Source: Glossina fuscipes (lineage: Eukaryota > Arthropoda > Insecta > Diptera > Glossinidae). Taken from it: a DNA stretch of 64,000 nt. Position numbers and translations under genes: made by a program. The notes beneath the pieces are model-generated. The model saw nothing but the letters and a program-made list of their open reading frames with translations. It did no database searches and was not told the origin of the DNA. Each line of letters opens with the position of its first letter. Positions within the stretch are counted from its first letter, which is position 1. Positions 1 through 12,736 of this stretch are shown one piece after another. The stretch spans positions 62,001 through 126,000 of the forward strand of contig NW_023998516.1 in the NCBI RefSeq assembly GCF_014805625.2, written 5' to 3'.

Positions 1-190
1 GTTTCAATGTTTTGGTCAAATTTGCAGTGGATAGCTTCATTTTTGCGCCCAGGAGAATGTTTACAACAGACATTACATAAACAGACAGACGGACGGACAT
101 ATTTAAATCGATTCCGAATTAGTTGCTGATCAAGAGTGTATAAGCTTTGTGGGGTTTTTGAAGTTTCATTCTGGGCGTTGCAAACGGTCG
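1..190 (-). repeat. Dispersed repeat family A, partial copy at window edge
   Basis: It shares with other copies the order: TTTACAACAGACAT, an array of ACAGACGGAC, AAATCGATTC, CTGATCAAGA and then GCAACGCCC-like sequence. It is cut by the window start. No coding capacity. Confidence 0.6.
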
Positions 191-1570
191 CTTCGGTCGC
201 TTTCATTACTTGAAGATAGATAGATATTCGAGATCATTTATTTTTTTATTACCACGTAGTCGATGAAAAGTTTTTACGCAGATTATTGTTTAATTACCTG
301 CGGGCAAACGTCGCAATAACTAATGATGGACGACCGAACGGTCTTTTTGGAATTTCGAACTTCTTTCGGAATTCTTATCTATTTCAAAAATTGCTTTTGT
401 AATTTGCTGCTTTTTCACTTAATTTAATTTAGCGTATACATATATTAGCTGAAAGAAAGCAGGATGCGTCTGTACCCGCTTGTAAAAAATGTCAATTAAA
501 CACTAGTAGTATAGTATAGAATGTCTTTCCTTTTCATATTATGCGTATTTTTCATGCTATTTTTTGCTGTAACAAATGAAAATGAAAAAGAGTTTAAACA
601 GGGCTGTTTGAGTTCTAGTTTCTCACTGAGTAGAGAGAGTACCTATTGACATACAATCCACTGTTACTACATCAATTGAGTAACACCGTCTTCCTTAATA
701 TAAAATTCGCTATCAAAATGTCCTTAAGATTAAAATCTCCACAGGAAATGACATTATTTAGAAAAAAAAAAAAAACAAAACAAAAGAACTTATCCATAAT
801 CTATTCAGGAAATTTATATGTAAGCACCTTTGGTGTTTACAATGTCGTTTAAACCAAATAAAAATTCAGACGAGCATTGCATACAAAAACAATTCAGGTT
901 TGCATTACAAAGCAAGAAAGAAGTGATGTAAAAGCTTAAAAAGGTTTAATTTTTTTTTTTATTTTTAATTCGTAATTCTCTGAATGTTCCGTCATTATGA
1001 ATAGTTGACGTTTAAAGAAGAAGACTTCAATTTATTTCATCCCGATTATTAGAATAACAAAGTGGAAAATGCATAAAATTAAATGTGAAAAGTGAAATCA
1101 AAGAAAAATTAGGAAAATAAAAAATAAAAAAGTAACAAAGAAAAGAAAAGTAAACAGCATAAATTTAAACATCGCCGACAAGGATGCATTAGTCATTCAT
1201 TCACTCAGTTATTTATTCATCCAGTTCACTTGACACATACATGAGAGTAACATTAGAGGTTGTGTGCAATAATAACAAATAATTCGTGGACGCAACTACT
1301 ATCTAGCTTCACATGTATCTATCCTTAGCTTATCCGTTTCGGTTTAGTTGAACTGTTAGTCTTGCTTTTACTTTTATGCATGCATATACACTTATACTTC
1401 CGTATGTATATCTATATAGCATATGTGTATGTAGGTTTGTATGAACGCATGCTGTATACGTACAACTAGATTAGCTAGCTTTTAATCGTAACAATGTTGA
1501 TGATAAGGATTTGTAGAAGCGTCATTACATTAGATACAATAGAAGAAATTTTTTTATTATTCTTCTTAAT
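191..1570. other. AT-rich noncoding DNA
   Basis: No splice-flanked coding frame, transposon terminus or RNA gene was seen. The 68-codon frame at 646-852 has no support. Confidence 0.5.
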
Positions 1571-1572
1571 AT

Positions 1573-1890
1573 TTATACCCCATACTAGTTATGGTATACA
1601 TTAAGTAGGCACGAATGGAAAAAAATTTGAACGTATTTATTATATCGATCGATTCGCAACAACGTTCAGAGTTGTTTCATGCTTATCTGTTCATTTGTCT
1701 GTCCGTCCGCCTGTACTTTTGAGATACAACCATGTCGAAATTGCATTGGTACCAAAGCATTTAGAATGCTGGACATAATCTTGCTGCACAAAGTGCTCAA
1801 AGCAATTTTAATAACCTTATCATTTGCCGTGAAGAACCATAATATCGGACTTTCCTGTAATTAGGCGCCGCGGAACCACCCATCCATGGG
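1573..1890 (+). repeat. Dispersed repeat remnant with CTGTCCGTCC core
   Basis: It opens with TATACCCCATACTAG and carries the TTGTCTGTCCGTCCG core found in the other dispersed repeats of the window, then diverges. This is probably an old member of the family C/D group. Confidence 0.4.
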
Positions 1891-2749
1891 ACACATGTTT
1901 TCTTTTTTACTATGTTTTCACTCAATTACCTCCTAATAAGAGATTCGATACTCTTTTGTAGGCTTTCTTGTGTTTTCCCACAATGTTTGACATCAAGTTT
2001 CAAATGTTGCTTTGTTGCATAATGCGAGTTTTGTCAATCAAGATATTTCTCTCACCGGATCAAATTATACAATTTCAAAGAGTGATATGTGCTCAATGCA
2101 ATGAATCATGTGGTGTTGATTTGCCGAATTTCAGACGAAAAAGAAGAGTTGTATTTACTATCAATTAGTTTCCGATTCGAATGTGGCTTGCGAATAGTAA
2201 ATACTTTCGAATCAGATCATACAACCAATCAACAGAACTTGTGTGCTTGAGTTGTGTTTTCCTTGAAAAGTCTAGATGGAAGTTCTCTTAATTGGCGCAA
2301 AATGTTGTTGTTAGCTCCTGTTTTTTTCTACATGAAATTTGTGTTTGCAAAATTAGTTTTGATATCAATCATCGATATATGTAATCGTCGGATCGAAGAA
2401 TTCGCATTAAACGTCTCATAAAGTGTGGCACTCTAGATATAGTTACGATGTCCTTTCTTTCCCTGCTTGACCAATATCAGGTTTCTCGAACTTAACGGAA
2501 AGAGACTCTTTTCACTTATCCACCTGCTTCAACAACAATAGTTATAAACTAAACCAATAATGAAAGAGAAAAAAAAAAGGAAAAAAAAACATCTTTTCAT
2601 ACCCTATAATATTGGGTGAATTGTGGTGAATTTTTGTATTTTCAGAATAAAAGTGGAACTTTATGTGGTGTAGCTGTTGTACTTTATGAGTAACAAACAA
2701 AAAACAGGATAAACAAAGGCGTTCATAGTTTTTCTCATATACACGGTGA

Positions 2750-2985
2750 TGTAGCGTGTTCCTTGAAAAGTTTGGATTATTTTAAAATTCTTTTGCAAGC
2801 TTGTAAGCGATATCTTCATTCTTGCGAACGGGAGATAGTTTACAACAGACATAATACAGACAGCCAGACGCGCTTGCTTAAATCGATTCAGAATTTGACG
2901 CTGAACAAGAATATGGAGTCTGAAGCTTCTGCGTTTAGCAAAATAAGTGCACCCCTCATCCTTCGGCGATGGGTATAAAAATATA
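2750..2985 (-). repeat. Dispersed repeat family A copy
   Basis: It runs from AGTTTACAACAGACAT through AAATCGATTCAGAATT to CTCATCCTTCGGCGATGGG and TATAAAAA, colinear on the minus strand with the longer copies near 25.3 and 44.8 kb. Confidence 0.65.
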
Positions 2986-3000
2986 ATTTTTTAATATGAA

Positions 3001-4147
3001 CTTATATAATATAATAAAATGAGTAAAATATTTGGACGGGAAATGATGTTATTCGATAAGTTTTGAAATTTCATGCGGTCGCAACATCGCTACAAGTATT
3101 TTTCTGCAAATCAATGCTGGCTCCTTAGCCTAGAGAGGATCAGATTAAAATCGTTTTTTTTTTTTGTGTTTTTTATTGGTTATATTATTTATTGATTATA
3201 TTATATTATATATATTCACATTCAACTACTTTTGAGAAATTTATTTCGTATCACTGAATTGTTATTCATAATGTCTACGAAAACCTATTTACAAATTGTT
3301 TACAACAGCTTTTATCTACATGGTTTTAGTGGTACTTTTGATCGTATCCGTCTAAATGTTACAATTCAACTGTCTTGCCTCGCCTGACTTTGACATCTTT
3401 GTGTTAATCCCTAAATGTTATTAATTATATCGACAACCGCCAGTTGCATAACACAGATAGGGCGTCATGAATGTGCATTTGGCTTACCATTTCTCGGAAT
3501 TTAGTTCTCACGCAAACTGAAATCACCAAATATGGAATTTTGGTAACAACATAATTGAATGATTTGTGATTTTTCGGTACGATGAACCAGTCATATCAAA
3601 AAGGCAAAAAAATGAATGGTTTAAAAACATTTGAATAAGCCTGGGATATGGTAGTTGGTTCACTTCTCTCGTCGCTTTTTCGTAAAATCGGTAAGGTCTT
3701 CATGACGGTGAAACACTTAACAATTTAAAGCGGCTTTGTTTCCTCCGCCTTTTATGTATTATATAATTCCTCCCGATTATGATTGTGCCCGAATATGTAA
3801 GTGAGGTCCGTTGAGCGGGTGGTCGTAAAAATGAAACTAATACTGCATTCACTTCACATAGTTTCGCCTGACTTTGGCCGTGTTTATTAAATCAAAGGTA
3901 TCGTAAGAAGAATGACAGAAAATTCGTTCAAAAAAAAAACAAAGCTTACGAAAAGCGGAGAAAGCACAGGAGGTTACGTTGCAAGAGGGAGACTTACTTT
4001 AAAGGCGATATAATAAATTTCGATTATTTATTGTTTTTTTTTTATTTACTTTTTATTATATCTATTATTGTTATATTTAAACCAAAAAATATAATAAATT
4101 CTAGGACTAAGGATAGGATGGTTACCAGCACCTACGACTATAGGCTG
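3001..4147. other. Noncoding DNA with weak repeat echoes
   Basis: A stretch near 3290-3410 resembles 33.73-33.85 kb (TTTACAAC, CTTTTAT, ATTCAACT, CTGACTTT in the same order), hinting at another old repeat. No coding sequence was recognised. Confidence 0.3.
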
Positions 4148-4515
4148 TTTTTTTTTTTTTTTTTTTTTTTTTTTGAAAAGCAGACTATACGATTAGTGCA
4201 ATCGCTTTAATAAAGTTAAATATTTTATTGATACTAAGTTCTCCATATACCTTCGTCACATCCACAGAGTTAGACGCTCTAAAAAGGACTTTTCGAATAT
4301 TGGAAACATTTTCGCATGCACAGAGTATATGTTCAATATCACGAATTTGTTCACAGTTGCAAATTGGAGGAGTAGGTTTCTTAAGGACCCATTGGTATAG
4401 CGTGACCAAAGCGAATTTTTGCAAACGTTTTGATCTTCATTTTGTCGACATTGATTGGATATTGATGTGGAACGTGATTAGTATTAAGATGGGAGGTTTC
4501 GCATTGTGGAAGTGA
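4148..4515 (-). mobile_element. 5'-truncated non-LTR retrotransposon, 3' end with poly(A)
   Basis: A minus-strand frame of about 80 codons (4424 to 4185) reads like the very C-terminus of a jockey/I-type LINE polyprotein: it has a Cys-X-Cys ... His-X4-Cys arrangement (ICNC, then EHILCACENV) followed by a short hydrophobic end. Just after its stop, on the plus strand, is a run of 27 T (4148-4174), which is the poly(A) tail of a minus-strand insertion. Only a few hundred base pairs survive, so the element is dead. The clade is uncertain and I did not identify target-site duplications. Confidence 0.6.
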
Positions 4516-7500
4516 ACTATAGTCGACTGTTTCCGTCAAGTTTCATTTAATTTATTAATTTTTTTTTTTTTTTAATATACATTCGAGGGGCAATGTTCTC
4601 CACTGCGCCCAAATCCGTATATTTTTCTATTTGGTTCGCGCAGTTCTATCTTAACAGATCCATATGACTCGGTAATAAAAATTCTTAATTTTGTCTTTTA
4701 GAGCCCTTAATATAAAGATTTGCTTAAAATTTCATCTTAAATTTTAATTTTTATATAAAAATGAAAACTTTAAAACCTTACGTAAAGTGAAAAAGTTGGT
4801 TAAAGATCTTGACGTTATATCTTTCTATTAAGCATTATACACTTATTGGATTTCTTTCAGCTTATGTCAATAAAAAAATTTTATTTCTTTTTGAAACTTC
4901 AACTTGTCAAACAGTACATGCTTCAACAATATTTGTAAATTATGAAAACTCTTTTTATCAAACTATTCACTCGGTTACCGTAATTTCGCTTTACGTGAGG
5001 TTATATAATAGTATATAATTGCTGGTTTTTTCACTAATGGTTATTAGTTTATTTTCGTCAATAAATTTAAAAGAAAAATTAAGAAATTTATGCTTTGTGC
5101 AGAAAATGACAATAAACAACATTTTTGATAATTGTTTTGATTTCTTTCATTCAAAAATTCATTTTCTTCGTCTCTCAAATTTCAATAACACAAAGCCGTT
5201 TCCTCTCTTTCATATTTACACAAATTCAATTTTTGCTTGCTTTACAAATATATAGAGAAAAGCATAAAAAGCAAATTGGTAAGTAAGCAGCCGATGTTAA
5301 CTTTAAATCGAATCTTAGATACCGATCACCTTATAAGAAAAAAAGTAAAAAAAATCATAAAGAATTAGTAAAAAAATTTTGAGCTTGCGATTGCTTCTCT
5401 CACAAATTTTTTAAAATATTTCATAAATATGTTAGCAAAAATTGTAGTCTTTATCTGATAAAATATATTATTATTTTTTTTAGCAGAAATGTTTAAAAAC
5501 TGTGAAGGTGGTCATCTAAATTAGGGTAAATTGCGGAGAAAGAGATCATTTTCAGTTTAGGGCAGTGCGTAAGCTCCTTTATATAGGAATTCTATTGTGG
5601 TGGCTAGTTTTAACATTTTGTTGGAAAGAGAAACTCCTAGCAATAGAAGTAAGGACAGACGGACATAATGAATTCGTAAGAGTTTTTATGAATATGTTTT
5701 GGTCTTACAGACAAACCTGTAAATTGAATACACCATCGTCATAACGTATCCTTGCTATGTATAAGTAGAAAGAAAAAATGCACCAGAGTGAAAAAAAGCA
5801 AATTAATTGATTGCTTTTCACAGAGGAAGAGCATTTGTTATTTTTTCAAATAAAAGGTGGATATTTTTTCTTTCTTTCGGTCTTAACGTTAAGTCTTGAA
5901 ATATTAAAAACGAAAACAACATAGTTAACTATATTCGGCTTCAAGCGAATTTGGGATTCACATCTTGTAAAGAAAATCCATAAAATCTTCTAAGTTTTTT
6001 CCAATTGTAAGCGAATCGAAAACTCGATTATTGAGATTTTGAATGAAAACTTTCACCTGACAAATATTGAAGTAAAAAAAGTTGACCTTATTGCGCCTTA
6101 AGAAGGCCAACAATTGACTAACTTGTAAAGCCAAGCAACCTTATATTTCTATTATTGGACACAATGTTTTTAGAAGCATTGAATATGTTGGACTTTCGAG
6201 TTTCTTTTTACACCCTGCACCACTTGTGGTACAAGAATACATACTATTCTCAAGTTCAATTGCATATTCAAAATAATGAATACAAACTGTTCAGTGCATT
6301 CTGTCGAAATTAATTATCTACCATCCTTAAACGATATGATGCGTAGGGTTAATGTGCAGAGCAACATCCAAACAACAAGAAATCGTAGCTTTTAAAAGTA
6401 CATACGAGCTTTTTATAAATTTCCCTTGATTTTAAAATTTCTTTTCACGATTGCACGATTCTTTTTTTTTTTATTTGCCATTGGAAATGAAAGCTCACTT
6501 GCGTTAAGTAAATTGGAAGATCACCTTTTGAAATTTTGTACGCATTCTTACAATAAATGGTATTTGATAGATTTTGATAACAAATTTCAGAGTCAATAAG
6601 AATAAATTTTAAGAAAAAATTTTTGTAACTCATCAGCTAACCAAAAATATTTTCAAAAGAGAATTTCCATGATTACATTTCTCTAATTGCTAAGAACAGG
6701 ATTAAGTTTCTCGAGCAACAATCCGATTGCATTGTAAGATAGTAACAGAAGCCAGAACGATTCCCCTAAAATCCATAGTTTAATAGGATTATTTATCATT
6801 AGCTCGAGATCAAGCTTACAATTACGCTGAATTCAAGTAACGAGACTTCCATCGTGGTTCCGTGGAAAAGAAAAGCCAATTATTCAGAAAAAAGTCAAAA
6901 GTTTAAAAATACGTTTGCTAACAATTTACAAGCAGTATGAAATATTGACTAGAAATATTTACAAGCAGCAATCCTATTGCACGCCCAAAATCAGCAAAAA
7001 ATTGAATTGATTTTTCTATATCCTCGCCTTACGCTCTTCTATCTCATATGGAGGCTTTCTGAGGAAGTTTTTTTTGTCTTAAAGCAAAGTAAAACCTTAT
7101 AGTCGGGGAAGGCTAGTTGTTACATCCCTTACACCATTTCGGCTAATATGGTTTTGTCATTATTTTGGTCATTAAACATCAAATATGCGAATTTGATTCC
7201 TTATTATGGCTTAGTTTTTACAAAAATACTTATCTATGGAAAAGTCGAAAAATCTGAAAAGTAGAACAATATGTTACGCATTCATCATAATAAATTTGTA
7301 TAGCAAGTTATTATTCTTGACTGACTGCCATTACAAGTAGCTACAAATTATGTGAAGTCTTATTTTTTGTAAGAACGTAAAATATGATCCCATCCAATCT
7401 AAATTTTTTTTGCCATTTATATAATATGACGAAAACTGCGACATACTAGTTGAAGGCAACGATATTTGAGCAGATGTCAGATGGATGGAAAGTGGTTTTT

Positions 7501-7854
7501 ATCGATTAGTATAACTAATGGTCTACCTCTTAGTCTTTTGTTTATTTTATTGTACAATTCAAGGTTCATTCAACGGCTGTTCTCGACTATAATCTTTTGA
7601 CTTGTTTTTTACACGTTATTTTAAAAGTTCAACAGTCTATATCGTCTTGCTGCATGCAGTTCTCTTCTTTCAAGACAAAACTAGTTGAGAAATATTGTAA
7701 ACCGAAATGAATATACAAAATATTAACCTGGGTCGGTACGAACTTGTTAATAGTTAAACTTTGCATTCAATATTTATTTACACGATCATTAGAATCGGTT
7801 TCAATTTTCTAGGTCATCCTTTGTAATTTCCACCGGTGAATTGGATGTTATTAA
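4516..7854. other. AT-rich noncoding DNA
   Basis: There are only short chance frames. At 6208-6250 CACCCTGCACCACTTGTGG resembles the terminal part of family D repeats (compare 30.41 kb and the reverse at 52.40 kb). Nothing else was recognised. Confidence 0.4.
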
Positions 7855-7856
7855 TA

Positions 7857-7889
7857 TTAGTTTGGGGAAAAAGAAATCCATTATTTTTG
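7857..7889 (+). repeat. Mariner left terminal inverted repeat
   Basis: It begins TTAGTTTGGGG and matches the right end in inverted orientation over about 32 bp with two mismatches close to the tip. Confidence 0.9.
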
Positions 7890-7909
7890 TATGAATTTCA
7901 GGACTTTAT

Positions 7910-8938
7910 TTAACATGCTTCGGATTGTCCGATTTGGGTCAAATATGCACCGATTTGCTGTATGATTTGTTGCCATTTTGTAGGTAACTTCAAAATGCCT
8001 CTCTCATAGAAGTCCTGGTCTCTATTTGCAAAAAACTCTAGTAGTCGATTTTCACAATCCTCCCTAGATTCCAATTTTTTATCATTAAAGAAATTTTGCA
8101 ATGCAAGAAAAAGATGATAATCGCTTGGTGCCAAGTCCGGACTGTATGGCGGATGCATTAAAACTTCCCAACCAAGGTCCCGAAGTTTTTGGCGAGTCAC
8201 TGTAGATGTGTGTGGCCTAGCGTTGTCCTGGTGGAACACGACACCTCCCCTGTTGGCCAATTCTGGCCGTTTCTGGTCAATCGCTATCTTCAAACGGTCC
8301 AGTTGTTGACAGTAGAGATCAGAATTTAGCGTTTGGCTATATGGAAGCAACTCATAATAAATAATCCCCTTCCAGTCCCACCAAATGCATAGCAAAACTT
8401 TCCTGGCCGTTTGAGGTGCTTCACCGCTCTTTGACCACGATCGTTTTCGCACAGGGTTATCGTATGTGGTCCATTTCTCATCTCCAGTCACCATCCGTTT
8501 AAGAAATGGCTTTATCTCATTCCGTTTGGCCAAGGCTTCGCAGATGGAAATTCGATCCATCATGTTTTTTTCTGTTAATTGGTGTGGCACCTAAACATCG
8601 AGCTTCTTTTTGAATCCAGCTTTGTGTAAATGGTTTAAAACTGTTTTATGGTCGATTTTTAGCTCCTGAGCGATGTTACGACTGCTAACATGCCGGTCAA
8701 CTTCGATCATTTCTCCGATTTTATCGACATTTTCGACGACCGGCTTACCTGTGCAAGGTGCATCTTTAACATCAAAAATTCCCGAACGGAATCTACGAAA
8801 CCAAAATTGCACATAATTGGCTATTACAGTATCGGAACCATAAACACCATTCACAATTTTAGCCACCTGTCTTGCATTTTCGCCTTTGTCAAAGAAAAAC
8901 TGTAAAATGTACCGAATTTTCTATTTGTTCACTTCCAT
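7910..8938 (-). pseudogene. Mariner transposase, DD34D, with two amber stops
   Basis: Reading from ATG at 8938 to a stop at 7910 gives a 343-codon frame, the usual mariner length. The N-terminal part (about residues 5-110) is the helix-turn-helix DNA-binding region. The catalytic triad is visible as VTGDEKW, FHQDNARPH and SPDLAPSDYH, with 34 residues between the last two aspartates, the mariner signature. It is broken by TAG at codon 6 (8921-8923) and by TAG at 8591-8593, where mariners have the tryptophan of the conserved W-V-P-H linker motif. No frameshift is seen. The protein is therefore inactive unless stops are read through, but the body is otherwise well kept, which suggests a young copy. 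Confidence 0.95.
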
Positions 8939-9091
8939 TTTTAACACGCTGTAACTCACAACTGAATGCACCAAACAAAAAACAGCACAAGAATTTTTTT
9001 TTACCGCGAAATGTTACTTTTCCAACGAGCATATATATGAAATTGCTTGATCGATACTTTACGAGAAATCTATCAGTGCAGCCATCTACCG

Positions 9092-9124
9092 AAAAAATAA
9101 TGGATTTCTTTTTCCCCGATCTAA
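9092..9124 (-). repeat. Mariner right terminal inverted repeat
   Basis: Read on the minus strand it begins TTAGATCGGGG, then continues identically to the left repeat. A TA follows directly at 9125-9126. Confidence 0.9.
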
Positions 9125-9126
9125 TA

Positions 9127-10043
9127 CTTTGGCTTACTTAATAATATTCGGAGAAACGGGCATTTTTGAATCGTCTATGTATTTACAATAGATCGATAAT
9201 CTCTTGATCAGTCTGGCCAGCTACTTAGATATGTGTCCGTTCATATATTTTTTTAGCTTGTTTATCCATTCGATTTAGTTTTGTCGTCTTTTCCATCTAT
9301 ATTATCATTCACTGTCTAATGTTTGTCTGCGTTTCAGTCCGTTTGCATGTTTGTCTGTCCACTTAATTTTGATAGTCGTTGTATTTCATTTATATGCATA
9401 TCTGTCCACCAGTTTGCTGACTCCAAATTTTATTTCTGGGTAGCTTAGTATTTATTCAATCGGGTGCTTTTTATCATACAACTGATACTCAATTCGTTCC
9501 TATCCTTCATCTGCTTTTGAAAGTTGACACAAAAAGTTGAAACTTTGTGAATATATTTTTTCTCGAACATCGAAAATCAAATATTGTATTATAATGAAGT
9601 GAAACGAGTAACAACTTTAAATAAATGTTAAGAAGAGTCGCTTTTATATTCTGCATGTATATAGTCCTGAATGCGCCAAAAAATTATCTCAACTTTAATA
9701 TATTAATCAAGTTTCCATCCCAAATCAAACATATTGTTTCACTTTTATCGGTTTTAAATATCCTATCAAAAAATAATTAAGGTTCTATTATTCGCCTCCA
9801 AATTGTCGTAGAATTTTGAACGCCGAAGAGGCTTATGCCGTTCATAGCGTAGGATATGATAAAATGATTATACCCTCGTTGGCGATTACAATTAATGTAA
9901 TTGAAGAATGCACTGAAGTACCACTTGGGTGTCCTAGTAAATAGCGAAGTGCTTATAGAACAGAGCAGAGAGTCCAACATGCTTGAGACAACTAAGTGCC
10001 AAAAAATGATAAAATTATGAGAAATATAGATTAAATATGATTC
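9127..10043. other. AT-rich noncoding DNA
   Basis: CTGTCC-type tracts near 9340-9410 suggest a decayed dispersed repeat. The minus-strand 90-codon frame at 9777-10049 has no features of a gene. Confidence 0.35.
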
Positions 10044-10739
10044 AAACAAGTAAGAAAGTTATATTCGGTGAGGACCGAATCTCACATACTCACCACTACC
10101 CAACTCGCATTCTACTCTCCAAGTTCTCTTATTCAATATCCATATCGCTAGTATTGCTATGAAAGAAGTAATCGCGGTCTACACCTAGGTCTAGGCATCT
10201 TCATTTGAGGAATGCACAAATTAATTTTAAACATTTTATCTAGTTTGCGTTATGATAAATAAGCATAAAACCTCAAAAAAGTTTGAAAAAATAAAATTTT
10301 AATATTTGTAAAGAGTAGAGTGTTTCGTAAAGTATATTTGGGAAATTTCACCCTCATAACTTTTATAATTTGTAAGAAACGACTAAAACCCCACAAATTT
10401 TTCTTGAGAAAGACGGAGTTACGTTCAGTTTATACTCCACTGTGCGCTTCTCGGACCAATTTGGTCCATTTTCAGTACCAATCTTCGTGCAAAAACTTCC
10501 AAAGTTTCTACTAAATTTGAAGTCGATATGTTCATTTTTGCGATCAGTGGAGTGCCAACGAGAACCGCCACACAAACACACAGATGGACAGGCGGACAGA
10601 CAGAATTTCACGCTGACCAAAAATATATATACCTAATAGGGTCTCCGAAGTTTCCTTCCACCCAACGTGTTACAGACATTATGAAAGAAAAAAAAACAAA
10701 ATGACTATACCCGCACCTTAAAGTGGAGGATATAAAAAC
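10044..10739 (+). repeat. Dispersed repeat family B, near full-length copy
   Basis: It starts AAACAAGTAAGAAAG, followed by a small palindrome (TTCGGTGAGGACCGAA), and ends near GGAGGATATAAAAAC. A second copy at 26484-27120 is colinear: TCGCATTCTACTCTCCAAG, ATCTTCATTTGAGGA, GACGGAGTTRCGTTCAGTT and an ACGGACAGAC core appear in both in order. It has no protein-coding frame and is likely a non-autonomous element. Confidence 0.75.
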
Positions 10740-10833
10740 TAAGAAAAGAGAAACTATTGCATAACAACTTGAACTCGTATTTATTGATTTTTAAAGAATG
10801 TACTAATATTTAAGACAATTAAAAGAAAAAGAA

Positions 10834-11078
10834 AACAAGTAACAACAGTACAGTAGGCCACGGTCTACCGTAGATATCGTATACCACTTCGTTTAATGTA
10901 GTTGTTTATGTAACGACTGTTCAAAATAAGTCTTTATATGGTAAGTGGCCGTAAAAGTAGTCCAATCACAATCATATTTAGTAGCGTCCGTCTTTGGGAT
11001 AAAAAACGCCAGTGTACCAAATTTCATCAAAATATCTCGAAAATTTCGGTCTATTGGTTGAATACACGAAAACAAGAA
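10834..11078 (-). repeat. Dispersed repeat family C copy
   Basis: It begins AACAAGTAACAACAGTA and contains, inverted, the TTCAAAATAAGTC, CCAATCACAATCAT, CCAAATTTCATCAAAATAT order seen at 34.45, 46.44 and 50.9 kb. Noncoding. Confidence 0.5.
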
Positions 11079-12026
11079 AGAGCGTCGTTCACGCTCTGAA
11101 TCGATCGGAATAATAAGAGGCTGGTTTATCTCAAGTCCTTCTACATGTTGTATACATCCTTACAAAATTAGTATATGCTTGTAGCACATGCAGTGTAGAG
11201 AATAAAAATATGGTTGCATCAATTTATTAACTTGAAGAATAAAACATTTAATAATTATATGAATAATTGAAATCCATTTTTTCTTTCCTCCTGATTTGTT
11301 GGTTGTGGCTCCGCAATCACAGTGAAGTGATATTAATTTATTCAATTCGCTAACCTTCCGGATTTTCGTTAAGATTTAATAATTATAAACAATTCTTCGG
11401 GTAGTTTATTGCCAAAAGTGATTTTAATGCAAAACACAAATGGTGCAGATTTAGCCAAGTAAATCCCAAAGACGGGGAGCTTTACAAGTCCATTCGCAAT
11501 AACCGTTGTTCCGTTTTGTCTATGGCCTAAACGATCTAAAGCAAAATCCCAATTTGCTGTATTTCTTCTTGTAATCTGATATTTTTAGCAATTGTCCTCT
11601 GGCAGTGATGACCTCAGTTCTGATCATTTTCCACTGATTATCAACTTCAAAATGATTGCTTACAACCTCCCATTAAAATTTTATGTGATTAGACGTGAAA
11701 CTGATTTTTATAAACTTTTAGAGACTGGATCGAAAAGAATTTTTAGTCTCATTGGAGCTTTGTAAAGCTTTACCATAGTAGACGATTTCACAAATTTAAG
11801 TCAATAGTAACAACATAATTTGATATCTGCTCCCAGAAACCTTTATGGGCTCAGACATTATAAACAATTATGTTAGTTTTGAAGTAAGGCTAGTGATCAG
11901 AGGTACGGGAAGATCGAGAAAACAACGGCAAAATAGCAAGAGTCCTATAGACAAACGAAAATTCTACACAGAACCTGCGATTTCACCCAGCTGAAGTTAG
12001 GAATACATAAATTAATAACCTCATTG

Positions 12027-12110
12027 TCCACAAGAGTAGCCGACTAGGTAAAAACCGCGAGTAGCAACTCAGTTTTCGTGGGCTCACATCTTGGTGCGGT
12101 ACAATTTACT
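12027..12110 (+). repeat. Diverged tRNA-like SINE head
   Basis: GTAGCCGACTAGGTAAAAAC and GAGTAGCAACTCAGTTTTCG match, with substitutions, the tRNA-derived head of the intact SINE at 43961-44140, and GGTGCGGTACA matches its 3' acceptor side. The B box is degraded (GGGCTCACATC). Confidence 0.5.
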
Positions 12111-12659
12111 TTGTTCTAAGCTATAATGGGCGTTTAGCCGGACCCGCTAGGCTGCAGCCATCTCTTTATATCATCCCCTTCTACGCTTTTTCGTCTTTCT
12201 GGCCGTCACCCCGTTACACGAATAGGAGCTACCAAATAAGCGAATTGTTTATTTCAGATGTGCGCTTGAAAATTGATGGCGCAATGACACAAACGAAAGT
12301 GATAATGTTGCTTTTCATCAATAAGGAACTTTTAAGCCTTTACAAACCTTCTGTAACTTCAACTACAAAAAAAAAAAATGCTAAACCACTTCACGTCTCA
12401 TGGGTTCGTCTACTGGGTATATATCAATTGCTGGAGAAAAAAAAATGTTTTCAAAACTACTTAAATTTTGTTTGGTAAACAGATATTTTTATGTTAAAGT
12501 TGAAAATGATAGATTAAGCATATATAAAATTCGCTTTGGGATCGAAGTGCTTTAAGTGTTTTTTTTTTTAAGTGCTTTTTATATCATTTTCACTTTAGAT
12601 TTTCCGATCGCTGAGAATAACTGAGACATAGACAAATTGGACAGCCATCCATTTTCTTT

Positions 12660-12736
12660 ACTAGTGCTTTAAGACTTTTTTGATAGAATTTATTCTCCGG
12701 CTAAATTTATAATAATAATAATAATAATAATAATAT
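12660..12736 (+). repeat. SINE tail with (AAT)n
   Basis: CTAGTGCTTTAAGACTTTT, then GAATTTATTCTCCGGCTAAA and an AAT microsatellite reproduce the 3' half of the intact SINE at 43961-44140. It is separated from the matching head by about 550 bp. Confidence 0.65.

Larger units (their letters stand above)
7857..9124 (-). mobile_element. Complete mariner (Tc1/mariner) element, non-autonomous by mutation
   Basis: The 1268-bp element is bounded by inverted repeats that start TTAG and share GGGGAAAAAGAAATCCATTA, with a TA dinucleotide on each side (7855-7856 and 9125-9126). This is the expected mariner target duplication. Length, repeat length (about 32 bp) and a single transposase frame on the minus strand all fit. 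By eye the transposase resembles the mellifera/capitata-type mariners more than Mos1 or Himar1; this was not tested. Confidence 0.95.
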
